Assembly (NCBI GenBank): GCA_018287875.1
Contig: JAGVVL010000009.1
Coordinates: forward strand, 3,100,001 to 3,164,000
Source: Nigrospora sphaerica
Lineage: Eukaryota; Ascomycota; Sordariomycetes; Amphisphaeriales; Apiosporaceae
DNA: 64,000 bases
Direction: 5' to 3'
Part shown: piece by piece, positions 49,113 to 58,868 of the stretch
Position numbering within the stretch: position 1 is the stretch's first letter
How the letters are laid out: each line of letters starts with the position of its first letter
Notes under the pieces: model-generated
Seen by the model: only the letters and a program-made list of their open reading frames with translations
Database searches by the model: none
Told to the model about the DNA's origin: nothing
Position numbers and translations under genes: made by a program

Positions 49113-49947
49113 ATGACGCTCTACTACACCCTCGTAGGTCTCGCCCGTCCGTGGCCTCCGCCGCGGTGTGCCTGCTGACCGAGCTCCTCCAGGTCTTCAT
49201 GCTTCTCATGACGGAGATGGCCCTCTTCATGGGGCTCATCCTCCCCATGCCCTTCTCGGTCCGCCGAAAGATCTTCACGTACGTCGTGCCCATGCCGCCG
49301 CTACGCCCGCTTCTGCTAACCACGCGCCGCCAGCTTCATCTCGGAGAGCAAGCTCGTCGCGAAGTTACAATATGGATTGAAAATTACCTTCATATTCATA
49401 TTGATTCTGTTCATTGACAGCGTCAACCGCGTCTACCGCGTACAAATTGAGCTCGCGGCCGCGACGCAGTCGGATAAGGGCAGCGCGTAAGTTTTCCTCG
49501 AGTTGCTCCACCCCCGCCCCACGGTGCCAGCACGCCAGATCTGGCGACTGACCAACTGACTTGCTCGACAGCGCCATCATGGGCCACGAGCGCCTCGAGG
49601 TCCAGGCTCGCAAGTTCTACTCGCAGCGCAACATGTACCTCTGCGGTTTCACCCTGTTCCTGTCGCTCATCCTCAACCGCACCTACATCATGATCCTCGA
49701 GGTCCTCCGTCTCGAGGAGAAGCTGAAGCAGTACGAGGGCACCGACAAGAACACGAAGCAGAGCGCCAAGCTCGCCGCCGCCGGCGACTCGGGCGAGATC
49801 GGCCGTCTCCGCAGGGATCTTGAGGCCAAGGACCGCGACATTGCCACCCTTAAGAAGCAGTCCGAGGGCCTCCAGAAGGAGTACCACGAGCTCACTGAGA
49901 AGTACGGCGCCACCCAGCCCCCCGCCGGCACCCGCAAGGACAAATAG
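49113..49947 (+). CDS. BAP31/Yet-family ER membrane protein
   Basis: Exons 49113-49133, 49193-49278, 49334-49486 and 49572-49947 (211 aa; introns 59, 55 and 85 nt). The first coding exon is only 21 nt (MTLYYTL) but is needed: it completes the conserved N-terminus MTLYYTLVFMLLMTEMALF. Three hydrophobic segments lie at about residues 5-25, 47-65 and ~100-122 (the last within NMYLCGFTLFLSLILNRTY). A cytosolic coiled coil follows (~125-200, heptad-rich with Glu/Lys). The C-terminus RKDK has Lys at -3 and Arg at -4, a near match to the KKXX ER-retrieval signal. The family (mammalian BAP31; yeast Yet1 and Yet3) acts in ER export and quality control of membrane proteins. The family assignment is firm; which yeast paralogue it matches is not resolved. 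Confidence 0.9.
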
Positions 49948-51878
49948 ACGCACCATGGTCCCGCGATGCCCTGCCGTTCGATGGTGCACAGAAGGAACAT
50001 ATGAAAAGGGGAAGGAGCTAGCCCAGAGAAGCCGAGTCTCCCTGCCCCAGAGAAGCAGAGTCTCCCTACAACGATCGTGGCAGCTGGGTCCAACGGGCAT
50101 AATTGCTAGGCTCCTAGTTATGAGCCGGCTGTCCCTCTGCATTTTGGGGGTCAGTGAAGCAAAGACGTGGCGGAATCAGGCCCCGCTGCGCGAACCAGTT
50201 CTATTCCGCACGATTACGGATACGGGGAACTTATAACTAGGCGCCACCCGTGGGTCGGAGAGCCGACGCTTGCTCGGTGGCCGAAGGAACCAGTAGGGTC
50301 CAACATGTTAGAAAATGCATTTTTCCACTGTTTTTCCTCTTGGCGTACGCCTGGTCAGAGCCTCGGACAGGTCGTCCCTGAGTGCTTATAGTTTACGATA
50401 TCGACGTGATGTTTGTTCAGAGCGGGACGTAGCGACCGAGGGCGACATAACAGCCGGCTCTTGGACGATTAGGAGGCGATAGTTCATCACGCATTCAGCC
50501 CTCATTGTTGTCCATAAGTGCGTTTGTAAAAGTATATTACGCCGATGAAGGATCTGGCCTTAGGGGAAACAGCTGCTCGACTCGGCATTCCGCCCCATTA
50601 GAAGAAGCATGTCGTCGTTTCGTTCTATTCAGGGGAGTGTCATTTATGTGAAAACCCCATAAGCATGATGCCAAAAGATCGGCCTCCGTGTTGACAAATT
50701 ACGACTGTGTTAAGGGACTGGATGTCCGCATACTATGTTTGTGGCTATATAGATGCGTAAGTTTTCCTCGGTTCTGTCATCCTCGTTCTTTTCACCGTAT
50801 CTCGGACGCTTCGGTGCCGCTCCTATCCTACTGGGTGGTGGTGACTTCTATGCCACCTACGTCAATTTTATTTCAGCTTCTACCAAGCAGCTGATACATA
50901 AGAATCGATCTTGGTCGCTCTCATATCCCGCTGGTACTCTACAGGGCAACGTAAGGGGGACGGTGGTGTTAGTATCCAGAGAATAGAAGTAGTATGAAGG
51001 ATTTCACCCGGCACCGATCCGCCCGAGCGTCCCCTCCTCGCTTTTTTTCCTCCCGTCGTTTAGGCCCCTTCCGCTCGCGGCGGCTGGCGACCCGGCGCTT
51101 CAACCCACTCCGCGGGGCCGATGCCCGAGGACGGGAGCGGCGGGCTATCGCGGGGGTCACAAGGGGAGGCGGGATGGACTCCTCTCCTCCCCCACGGCCG
51201 GGCCGTCGGAAAGAGGCAGCGGGGCCGGGCGATCGAAACGGGGAGGAGGGGTTCCGAGGCCGGGCCGAGACCACCGGAGCCGGCTAGGGTGGGTGATGGC
51301 GATGGAGCGCGAGAGGCAAAAATAGATGGCACTATGTAGGATACGTATGGAGAGCCTCGTTTCTTGGGCTTATAGGAGAGGACCTCAAGAACACCGCAAG
51401 TCAATGTGGTCCCCACTAAGGGGGGAGGGTTCCATGGGCAGGATTCGTGACGCCGCCCCTTTTCATGACTTTGTGGCCGGGCTTGACCGGCATTCCATCC
51501 CAGCTTACTCATGCTACATCCGAAGACACCGTGTATTGAAACAGAGTACACCCGATCCAACATGTTATACCTGATAGTTCTATACGAAGGGACAGTAACT
51601 CATGAACCCGCCGAAGCACGCAAAAACTCCGGGCTCGTGACGCGCTGAAATCAATGCTCCCAAGAAGACGCCGTGCCGAAAACTCCCAAATGATCCACCC
51701 TAACCCGCTATGCATCCTCTATGCTCAGGAAAAGCATCTCATCGTAAGTCGAAAAGTCAATGCCAATGGCCCATGTCTCCGCCTGTCCCGGTGGCGAATT
51801 CCCCAAGTCTGACGTGCTGTCTTTTTCCGCCATGGTGCATCCGCGCCCGGGGTCTCCTGTCGGCGCCATCACCGCTTC
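49948..51878. other. Convergent intergenic region
   Basis: 1.9 kb between the 3' ends of the BAP31-like gene (+) and the aquaporin gene (-). It starts with a 24-base imperfect direct repeat (50022-50068). The stretch 50390-50990 looks somewhat richer in A/T than its surroundings, but I could read no transposon protein in it. No gene or RNA was found. Confidence 0.55.
50022..50068. repeat. 24-base imperfect direct repeat
   Basis: Two adjacent copies of CCCAGAGAAGC(C/A)GAGTCTCCCT, about 75 bases past the BAP31-like stop codon and probably in its 3' UTR. Confidence 0.85.
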
Positions 51879-53036
51879 TCACTCAGCGTTGCCACTGTCG
51901 TTCCGAATCGGCTCAGCCGGCTTGGGCACGTCCGACCGAGGAGTGTTCGATTGGTGGCTGTCGTGTGACCGTCGGTTATTGTCAGCCCCCCCATTAGAAA
52001 TGGGGTCTTTCTTGTGCTTGTCGGTACTGAAATCGCCTTTGCGATCGTCGCCCACGATCAAGTCGCCGATCATGCCGGCGTCGGAATCTTGTTGAGGACT
52101 AACGGTCCAGTATTCGAGCTTCCGGACCAACAGGTAGAAAGCGGTAGCCAACATACTGCCGAGGGTCGGTCCAACCCAGTAAATCCAGTGGTACGAGGGG
52201 AACTTGCCCTGTACCACGCAGGGTCCGAAGGAGCGGGCCGGGTTGGTCCCTGCGCCCGTGTAGTAAGCGCCCCTACAGGCGAAGAGAGTCAGTATGTGTT
52301 GTGGGTTATGATCCAGGAGGAGGCTGGGGGGAGGGAGGGGGACGTACATCATGACACAGATAAAGACAGCCAGGCCGATACCGACGGGGGCTATATAGGT
52401 AGCGCGGTGCTTCTCGGCAGCAAGCATGAAAATGGCAAAGATGATCTGGGCCGTCAGGAACATCTCGATGAAGAGGCCCTGCACGACCGACGTTCCGCCT
52501 CCCAGTTCGGTCCCGGCAGCCGTCCCGTTGGGAAGCAACCCCAGGATAACGGCCGATGCCGCAATGGACCCAGCAATCTGACCGGTGACGATCAAGATGG
52601 CGCGGAAGGGATCGACGGCGCGGATGAGCAGCATGGCCATGGTGACGGCCGGGTTGAACAGGCTGCCGCTAATTCGGTAGAAAACCCAGGCGTTGACAGC
52701 GATGGACATTCCCCAGCCGAGGGCAATGAATTGCAGTTTGGCCGGGTTGGCCAGGTCCGTCTTCTCCTCACCGGGCTGGGAGGCACTGACGACGTTGGTA
52801 CAGCCGAGGGCAGTCAACATGTACATGAAGGTACCGACGAATTCGGACAACATGGTGACCACGTCATGCTGGATAGATTTGGGCACCTTGTCTCGAAATT
52901 GGTCCAGGAGGTAGAGTGATCCATGGTGCGTCCTGATCTTGGATAAAGGAGACGTGTCGGCGTGGTTTTGAGGGAGAACAGGGGCCGGTCGTTTGAAGCG
53001 GCCCATCCAGCCGTCGGGGCGGGTGCTGCGAGGCAT
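51879..53036 (-). CDS. Aquaporin (MIP-family water channel)
   Basis: Minus-strand exons 53036-52348 and 52272-51879 (360 aa; intron 75 nt, phase 2). The protein should form tetrameric water-conducting channels in the plasma or an internal membrane. Six membrane helices lie between about residues 58 and 282. The two pore half-helices carry SGSLFNPAV (NPA at 128-130) and GAGTNPARSFGP (NPA at 240-242). R243 is the selectivity-filter arginine. Canonical NPA motifs and the lack of an enlarged loop E favour an orthodox aquaporin over an aquaglyceroporin. The ~55-residue N-tail and ~75-residue polar C-tail are cytosolic and Ser/Asp-rich. The intron is a multiple of three without a stop, so an unspliced form would stay open; splicing is preferred because it gives the standard GAYYTGAG loop directly after helix 5. 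Confidence 0.9.
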   Translation of the reverse strand: MPRSTRPDGWMGRFKRPAPVLPQNHADTSPLSKIRTHHGSLYLLDQFRDKVPKSIQHDVVTMLSEFVGTFMYMLTALGCTNVVSASQPGEEKTDLANPAKLQFIALGWGMSIAVNAWVFYRISGSLFNPAVTMAMLLIRAVDPFRAILIVTGQIAGSIAASAVILGLLPNGTAAGTELGGGTSVVQGLFIEMFLTAQIIFAIFMLAAEKHRATYIAPVGIGLAVFICVMMYVPLPPPSLLLDHNPQHILTLFACRGAYYTGAGTNPARSFGPCVVQGKFPSYHWIYWVGPTLGSMLATAFYLLVRKLEYWTVSPQQDSDAGMIGDLIVGDDRKGDFSTDKHKKDPISNGGADNNRRSHDSHQSNTPRSDVPKPAEPIRNDSGNAE

Positions 53037-54402
53037 GCGTGCGGCAACACTGCTCTATACAGGTTGCTATACTGTCCAGTTGCCGAAGAGAGTTGGAGCT
53101 ATGCACGCGGGTGTAACCAAAGCTCAGCAAATGGGGTTCTTCCTGATCGTGAGAAGGGGTCGTAGGGAGGGGATGAGGCGGCGGGTAGGGCAGAGACAAC
53201 CGAGCGAGCGCCGGTCTTTTTAACCTTCAACCCATCGTCCTCGTCGGTCCCTCCACGGCCCAGAGGACCAAAGGTCCGGACGACTGACGACGTGAAGACA
53301 GTTACGTCCGGCTCGCCACGCCCCTAGGCGAGCGACGCAGGAGGCGGCGGGAGGTTCTGTGGGGAGGTATACGGCATATGTGGAGTGGCATTCCCATTGT
53401 GCCCACTATAGCCAAAACTCTGATGCTGGGATAAACTGGCAGACGCCGGCCGGGCTGTGCACATAGGCGCGAGTGGGCAAATCAGATAACCAGATGCGCT
53501 CGAGAGGTCCCTGGACTCCATGCCCGCCTGCCCGTGCTGCCTGGCGAGCCCTGCAGAATTGCTGTCGTCGTCCCAGCTAGCCGTCCGTCTGGCTGCAACC
53601 GCCCTGCTTACAAGACCAGGAAGAAAGCCTCGGCGCAAGCGAAGCGTGCGCCGAGGGCTGCACAGGGCACTTCTGTGGCCGTGGAGAGGGGATGGCTGGT
53701 CGATTTGCGTCATGAGCCAGCCAACAGGGCTGGTCCGGGGCAGTTCAATGCAGCGCCGACCACGTACTCGTAGGTTCGCGTCGCCATCTCGTCCTGGCTC
53801 GCCGGGGTCTGGCTACGGCGGCTGCCGGCGTGGGAACGCGATGCGAGATTCTCGAGATGGATGACGTAGCGAACCGGATACCCACCTAGGTACTCACGCA
53901 CCACGAGATGCGAAAGTGTCTCCAGATTCCGACAAGCCGGTTGCACATGCGGCTCCGTTTTGACGTTTTCGAGCATCCGGGCCGTGCTTGACAGCCCCAC
54001 AAGAACCCACTCACCGGACCTTTCCTCCGGCGTTTCTACTTTTCGGTCTCGCTCTTCAGTCGCTGCTGTCAGATACTTCAGCACTGTCACGGTCCCACCA
54101 GTAGGGAACTATCCTCCGCTCCTAGTTGCGTGCAAGTCAGCGAATCGCCGACCGCATCAGGATCGTCCCCATAGGAGCGAGATGACCGCCCGATGTACGA
54201 TCTGTAGATGTCGCACAGAAGCATCGATTCACCATGATTTTGCCCACTGGGGCAGCGGATGAACCACCCGGGCCCTTCCCGGCCAATCCTCTATCCCCAA
54301 AGGGACCGAAATGCCCCTTACTTTCCCAGAAAGCGTGCTCGGTAGCCCACCCCGAAAGAAACCCCGACTGTGATGCACCCGCCCCAATGGACAAGAGCTC
54401 CG
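53037..54402. other. Intergenic, aquaporin promoter and 3' flank of the HhH gene
   Basis: About 1.4 kb. The part nearest 53037 should hold the aquaporin promoter. Two minus-strand frames, 53324-53713 and 53710-54090, overlap by four bases, but the upstream one has no ATG at its 5' end and neither has a recognisable domain. ACCTAGGT lies at 53884-53891. No gene is called. Confidence 0.5.
53884..53891. promoter_or_regulatory. ACCTAGGT palindrome
   Basis: A copy of the dispersed palindrome, about 850 bases upstream of the aquaporin start codon. Its function is unknown. Confidence 0.35.
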
Positions 54403-55292
54403 TTAGGCCGCTCTCCTTTTCCTCTTGGACCGCCTCACTTGTTGGGTTGCCTGGGCATCATCCTCCGACGTTCTCTCCGCTCTTTTCGTACCCCGGGCCG
54501 GAGCCTGGTCCGTAGGGGCTGCGGGTTGGCCGTGGACCGGCGGTGCCGGGCCTTTGTTGATCAGCACGTAGGCGACCTTCTCGATGTCTGTCGCGCTGAC
54601 CCGGAGCCTTTGCACCATGTCCTGCGCCGCCGAACTGAGTTCTCCATACTCCTTGGTATTGTATTTGATGGGCAACTTTCTGCCCCGGCAGCAAAGCCAA
54701 TAGAAGGCCTCATCGGAAAAGAAAAGAACGCGCTCGGGGTCATGGACCGAGAGGAGGAGGGACGCCGTAGCCGGGCCGATTCCTTTCAGCTTTGCGAAGG
54801 CGTCCACGGCGGCGGGTGCATCAACCCTCTCCCAATATGCCGTCATCGCCTTGGATATCGTCTCGTCGACGAAGGCATTGTCGTTGGACGAGACCAGCTT
54901 CATCAGGGTGGGCCGAAACTTGCCGTGGCGCCTGTCGGGCATTAGTCCTCAGGCCCGGCTCGAGCACACGTGAGGAAAGTGAACGCTGACAGTTTCCATT
55001 CGACGAGGGCCTTGACGTCGTCGTGGCCCATGGCACGCTGCGGGGAGCGCGAGCCGAACGCGGCCACGGCTTCCTCGTAGCGGAACTTGTCGAGTTCAAC
55101 CAGGGTTTTCTGGTTCGGAGGCGCTGCCGGCGAGGTTACCAGGTGCCATTGCTTCGTTCACTCCCCGGAATCCGCGTCCGACCTACTGTTTCGGGCGTCC
55201 GACACCGACTTGATGTACGCAGGGTATTCCTGCAGCAGCTGGTCAAAGCGGGTCCGGGAGATGGTGTCAGGCTGCTCTTCTTCAGACGCCAT
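54403..55292 (-). CDS. Conserved uncharacterised helix-hairpin-helix protein
   Basis: Minus-strand exons 55292-55187, 55123-54991 and 54931-54403 (255 aa; introns 63 and 59 nt). Splicing joins KTLVELDKFRYEEAV to WKLRHGKFRPTLMKLVSS without losing frame; the second donor is the less usual GTCAGC. Residues ~128-141 (LKGIGPATASLLLS) are a helix-hairpin-helix of the kind used by DNA glycosylases and other DNA-binding proteins. HDPERVLFFSDEAFYWLC follows. The C-terminal ~45 residues are polar and basic, ending in a KRKRR-type cluster that could be a nuclear localisation signal. I know similar fungal proteins only as hypothetical proteins. A glycosylase would need the catalytic Lys or Asp that follows the hairpin, which I cannot assign. 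A nuclear DNA-binding role is inference. It is divergent from the 4F5-type gene. Confidence 0.75.
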
Positions 55293-55980
55293 GACGACCT
55301 TGTGTTGTGTTAGTCGACGGGCGGCGGAGTCGATATCTTAACTGAAGCAGCGGAGCTTGGGGTGGATGGGACGACTGTGGTAACCCCGGGGGGCAAACAA
55401 AATGGACAGGATGGAGTGGATGTGCATCCCCAGGTTCGGGACTACCTAGGTGACCAGAGGATCCCTGGCTGGGTCACAACTGTGTTTATACGAGATACCC
55501 GCTCCGGTGCTTAACTGATTTGGGCGGGCGAGTGCCTGTTTTGGTAGCTGAGCACTGTGTATGTGACGTTCTGTACTCCGGTCTGTTGCTGCCGAATCGG
55601 CTCTACCCGTTGCCTGTGGCGGTTGAGCGTTGTGGCTGAACGCGCTTCAGCAAGCACGCGCTAGTGGTCAGGCTTGATGGAGGAAAGGGGTCCGTGCACA
55701 GCCCCACAACTTGGGTGTTCCAGACTCGGGACGTCCGCCCCCAGTGGAACGTACCATATGAACAGGCGCGGGATCTACTTTAAGGGTTTCCCCCATATGA
55801 AGTGGCAGAAAATGCTATCTTTCCTTCTTTTGGCCGATAAGGAGCGACTCCGAAAGGAACACCAACCCCTACTACTCAAACTTTCTGCCGGCCTCACGCA
55901 TTTCCCCCGTCGGAACCCGTCTCTCCAGTAGACAGAGCCACCAATAACAATCACAATCTTCACCCACTCTCTCCTTCACC
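55293..55980. promoter_or_regulatory. Divergent promoter, HhH gene / 4F5-type gene
   Basis: 688 bases between two start codons. It contains ACCTAGGT (55444-55451), about 150 bases upstream of the HhH start, and A/C-rich leader sequence before the 4F5-type start. No gene is present. Confidence 0.5.
55444..55451. promoter_or_regulatory. ACCTAGGT palindrome
   Basis: A copy of the dispersed palindrome in the short divergent promoter, about 150 bases from the HhH-gene start codon. Confidence 0.4.
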
Positions 55981-56420
55981 ATGGGTAACGTACGTGTGTA
56001 CCACGCGGGGACCTCCTTTGCGCCAGATCTCACCCGCCTCCCCGCCGGGCTTCCCTCCGTCTTCTGTATGCTGACTGCGTGTGCGCCGACAGGGTGCGAA
56101 AGCTCAGCAGAAGCGCGAGCGCAACGCGAAAGACGCCAAGGGTGCTGCGAAGTCGCAGCTGAAGATCGTACGTGCCGGTGGACGAATCCTCGCCCCTCGC
56201 CCTCCCCCGAATCTTTTATCCCCTCATCTACTCCCCCGTTCCCGCTGACTAACCGCGCGCCCCTTATTCCCTCCAGAACGTCAAGGCCATGGACATCCAG
56301 TGCCAGATCTGCAAGTCGACCTTCCTGAAGACAACGCGCGCCCCCCAGCTCACCGAGCACGCCGTCAACAAGCACAGCAAGACCCTCCCGGACTGCTTTC
56401 CCGGATACGAGGCCTCCTAG
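55981..56420 (+). CDS. Small 4F5/zinc-finger protein
   Basis: Exons 55981-55989, 56093-56167 and 56277-56420 (75 aa; introns 103 and 109 nt, both phase 0). The first coding exon is only nine bases (MGN), followed by a perfect GTACGT donor. The N-terminal ~27 residues are the Lys/Ala/Gln-rich 4F5-like segment (GAKAQQKRERNAKD). A single zinc finger follows, with C37, C40, H56 and H61, and a conserved C-terminal FPGYEA-type end. The same two-part architecture occurs in small eukaryotic proteins such as Arabidopsis At2g23090. Their function is unknown; 4F5/SERF proteins are linked to RNA binding and protein aggregation. The gene is easy to miss because each exon is short. Confidence 0.87.
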
Positions 56421-56881
56421 AGGCCGACGGCATGCGCGGGGGCTTGCGCGCGACCGGCGCATTGGGCGGCTCGGGGTATATATGTCGCAGAAGATGGGCC
56501 GGTGATATTTCCACGTGATCCAGCCGCTGTCGGCCTTCCCCCCACCCTTGGGTCAAAGTGAATGAGCATTTGGACATAGCGAGAGGCGTATAATGGTTAT
56601 TAGGGAGGGATGAAACGGCGACGAAAGCTCGGGGTATTCACCGATCGACGAGTATACGAGCAAAATGAGACTCTTTTTCCCCCGACGACAACACCGCTCA
56701 TTCCCATACGTGCCGTGTCTCCGCGCTTGCGTCAGCTGCATCCCACGGCTTTGCGAGTCGGAATTTGGAGCAGTGAACACCACCGAGATTTGGGGGGAGA
56801 GGGCAAGGAGCCCATGTGCTTCATCACAAAGATGTCCATCGGGTTCAGCCCCGTGTTGTTCCTACAAAAAAAGGTCTACTC
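56421..56881. other. Convergent intergenic region
   Basis: 461 bases between the 3' ends of the 4F5-type gene (+) and the oxygenase gene (-). It presumably holds both 3' UTRs. I see nothing else in it. Confidence 0.6.
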
Positions 56882-58136
56882 CTAATGCGCTTCGACAGTC
56901 GCAGTCTGCTGCTCTGTGTGAATAGGTCCCTGACCCGTCTTCGCGCTCTCGGCCGCCTTCGCCCTGGCCTCTTCGGCCTGCTCTTGCCTGATGGCCTTGA
57001 GGATCTCGGGGTACCAGCGTTCGCCGACGTCGGGGTGGCTCTTGACCCGGTTCCGCAGCGTCGCCTCGCCGAGGGTTTTGGCGACGCCGCCTCCCCGGAA
57101 GGTGAACTCGACGTCGTCGAGCCGGCCGCCGTTGGCTTCGAGCACGCGGCGCCGCTGGTCCTTGATGGCCTCGGGGACGGCGCCGACGCCCACCTTCTCG
57201 AGGTCCTCAAAGGTGGCGTCGCCCCGCACGCCCTGGAAGAAGGGGATGCTGTAGCGCGCGCCCTGGCCCGCCGCCGGGCTCAGCACCCGGTGCGTCGTCG
57301 AGCAGCACACGCCCTGCGTCAGAGCCTCGAGTCCCTGCCCGATGGCCACGACGAGCGTGCCATCGACGGGCGGACAGTCAATCCACCGGCCCTGCATGTT
57401 TTGCACCTGCAGCCCGCGGTGCGCGCTCGCCTGCAGGAGGTATGACGAGAGCATCGAATCCTTGTGGGGGCCGACGCCCTGGCCCCCTCGGGCAGCGGCA
57501 TCGCCCGACAGCCCGAGCTCCGCCGCGTCCGGGTACCGGACGATCTTGAGCTTGTGCTGCTGGTCGGCACCGTCAAAGTACTTGTCAAATGCGTCGGGCG
57601 GCAGCGAGATGGCCTCGGCAATCAGCGACGTGAAGCGCAACGACACGGCGCCCATGCGCCGCATGTACTCGGTGAAGACGTCGCGAAACCGCGGCAGCAC
57701 CGCCTCCGACGGCCATTGGTTCGGCGCGAGTAGGTTGTGGTGCAGCGGCGCGGCCGGCCCCGGCACCGGGTGCTCGGTCGAGAGGTCGATCTGTTCCCGG
57801 TGATCGATTTGGCCGGCTGTGATCTCGGCCGAAAGGCGCGAGTACCCTAGGAAGGACGGTGCGTTTTTCATCTCGATCTTGAGTCTGTGCCCCAGCAGTC
57901 AGTACGAGGACTTGTTACGGCATGTGTACTCTGTACTTTTCTTCCTCGGGAATATCAAAGAACGCCCTGCCTTCCGCGATGACCTGGTCGAAGAGCTCTT
58001 GCGAGATGCCGACATTTTTCAGATACAGGAAGCCTACTTCCATCAGGGCATGACGCAGGTCTGCCAGGAAGGCCGGCTTCGACTCCGGGTTGTCGGCCAG
58101 GGCCAGGTCAAGCACCGGTACCTCGGTGAACGACAT
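56882..58136 (-). CDS. 2-oxoglutarate/Fe(II)-dependent oxygenase, isopenicillin N synthase-like
   Basis: Minus-strand exons 58136-57937 and 57884-56882 (400 aa; intron 52 nt, phase 2). The N-terminal DIOX_N region (VPVLDLALAD, then GFLYLKNVGI) leads into the double-stranded beta-helix. Iron ligands are H207 and D209 (GPHKDS) and H265 (TTHRVLSP). The 2-oxoglutarate site is R277-x-S279 (RYSIPFF). Substrates of this superfamily include peptides, flavonoids, gibberellins and alkaloids. Nothing nearby points to one: the neighbours are housekeeping genes. Extra features are an acidic/Ala-rich C-tail (~370-400) after the helix and a DAAARGGQG insert before the HxD motif. The start ATG is the only one giving the DIOX_N strand. 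It is catalytically intact by sequence; the substrate is unknown. Confidence 0.9.
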
Positions 58137-58868
58137 GGCTCTACGCGCTGGTTGTGGGTTTGGGGAGTTGGGTGAGGTGATGTGATGAAATCACGCAGGG
58201 ACGACTCGGGATCAGTAGGTTCAAGTCGGCGTCCCGAAGCAGCCAAACCGTATTTCAAGGACTTCGAAAGATAACGGACACCACGCAACCTTCGTGCTCA
58301 CGCTCGAAAGAGTCGTCGCTTGGGAATCGAAAAACCGAGTTCAATGTTAGAGTGGGAACGCGATGCTTGCATGGGTATGTGTGATACGATTCATTCTGCT
58401 CGCTTTATAAGTTGACTTTTGTGGAGTTGATTTGCTCCGATTCCCCCTCGGATGGCGTAATTCCTCCATCCATTCTATCGGCCACCCATTTTACCCCACA
58501 AGAACCGCCGACACATGCCGGTGACCAATCGAACAACACAGAGCTGATGGGTTGCGAGCCTGTCGCCCGGCCGCGCTGCAGCTCGTGACCCTTCCACTGT
58601 CTACCCCAATACCGGGCACATGGCCCAACTTGGCCCGAGACACGACGGCTGCGCGACTCGGACTTGTCTATGGCTGCGGTTGCTGGGCGCCGAGCGCCGC
58701 GAACAGTTCGGCTTTCTGCTCGCCAACTAGCGGCTGACACCGGGTTTTCGTGTCCTGCACCTGGAGCACTTCATCTCAGGTTGCTGCTCCCCATGACCCG
58801 GGAATACTCCAACGGCTGCGTGGCAAGCGTGCTGGGTGTGCCCAGCGACGATGCCGACACATCACCGA
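58137..58868. other. Oxygenase promoter and utp17 3' flank
   Basis: 732 bases between two minus-strand genes. The part next to 58137 should hold the oxygenase promoter. No gene or clear motif was found. Confidence 0.5.

Noticed and set aside
53324..54090. Two overlapping minus-strand frames that could be exons of one gene
   Set aside because: The upstream frame begins at GTG with a stop 12 codons before it. A possible donor (GTGAGT near 53900) gives no join to a recognisable protein.
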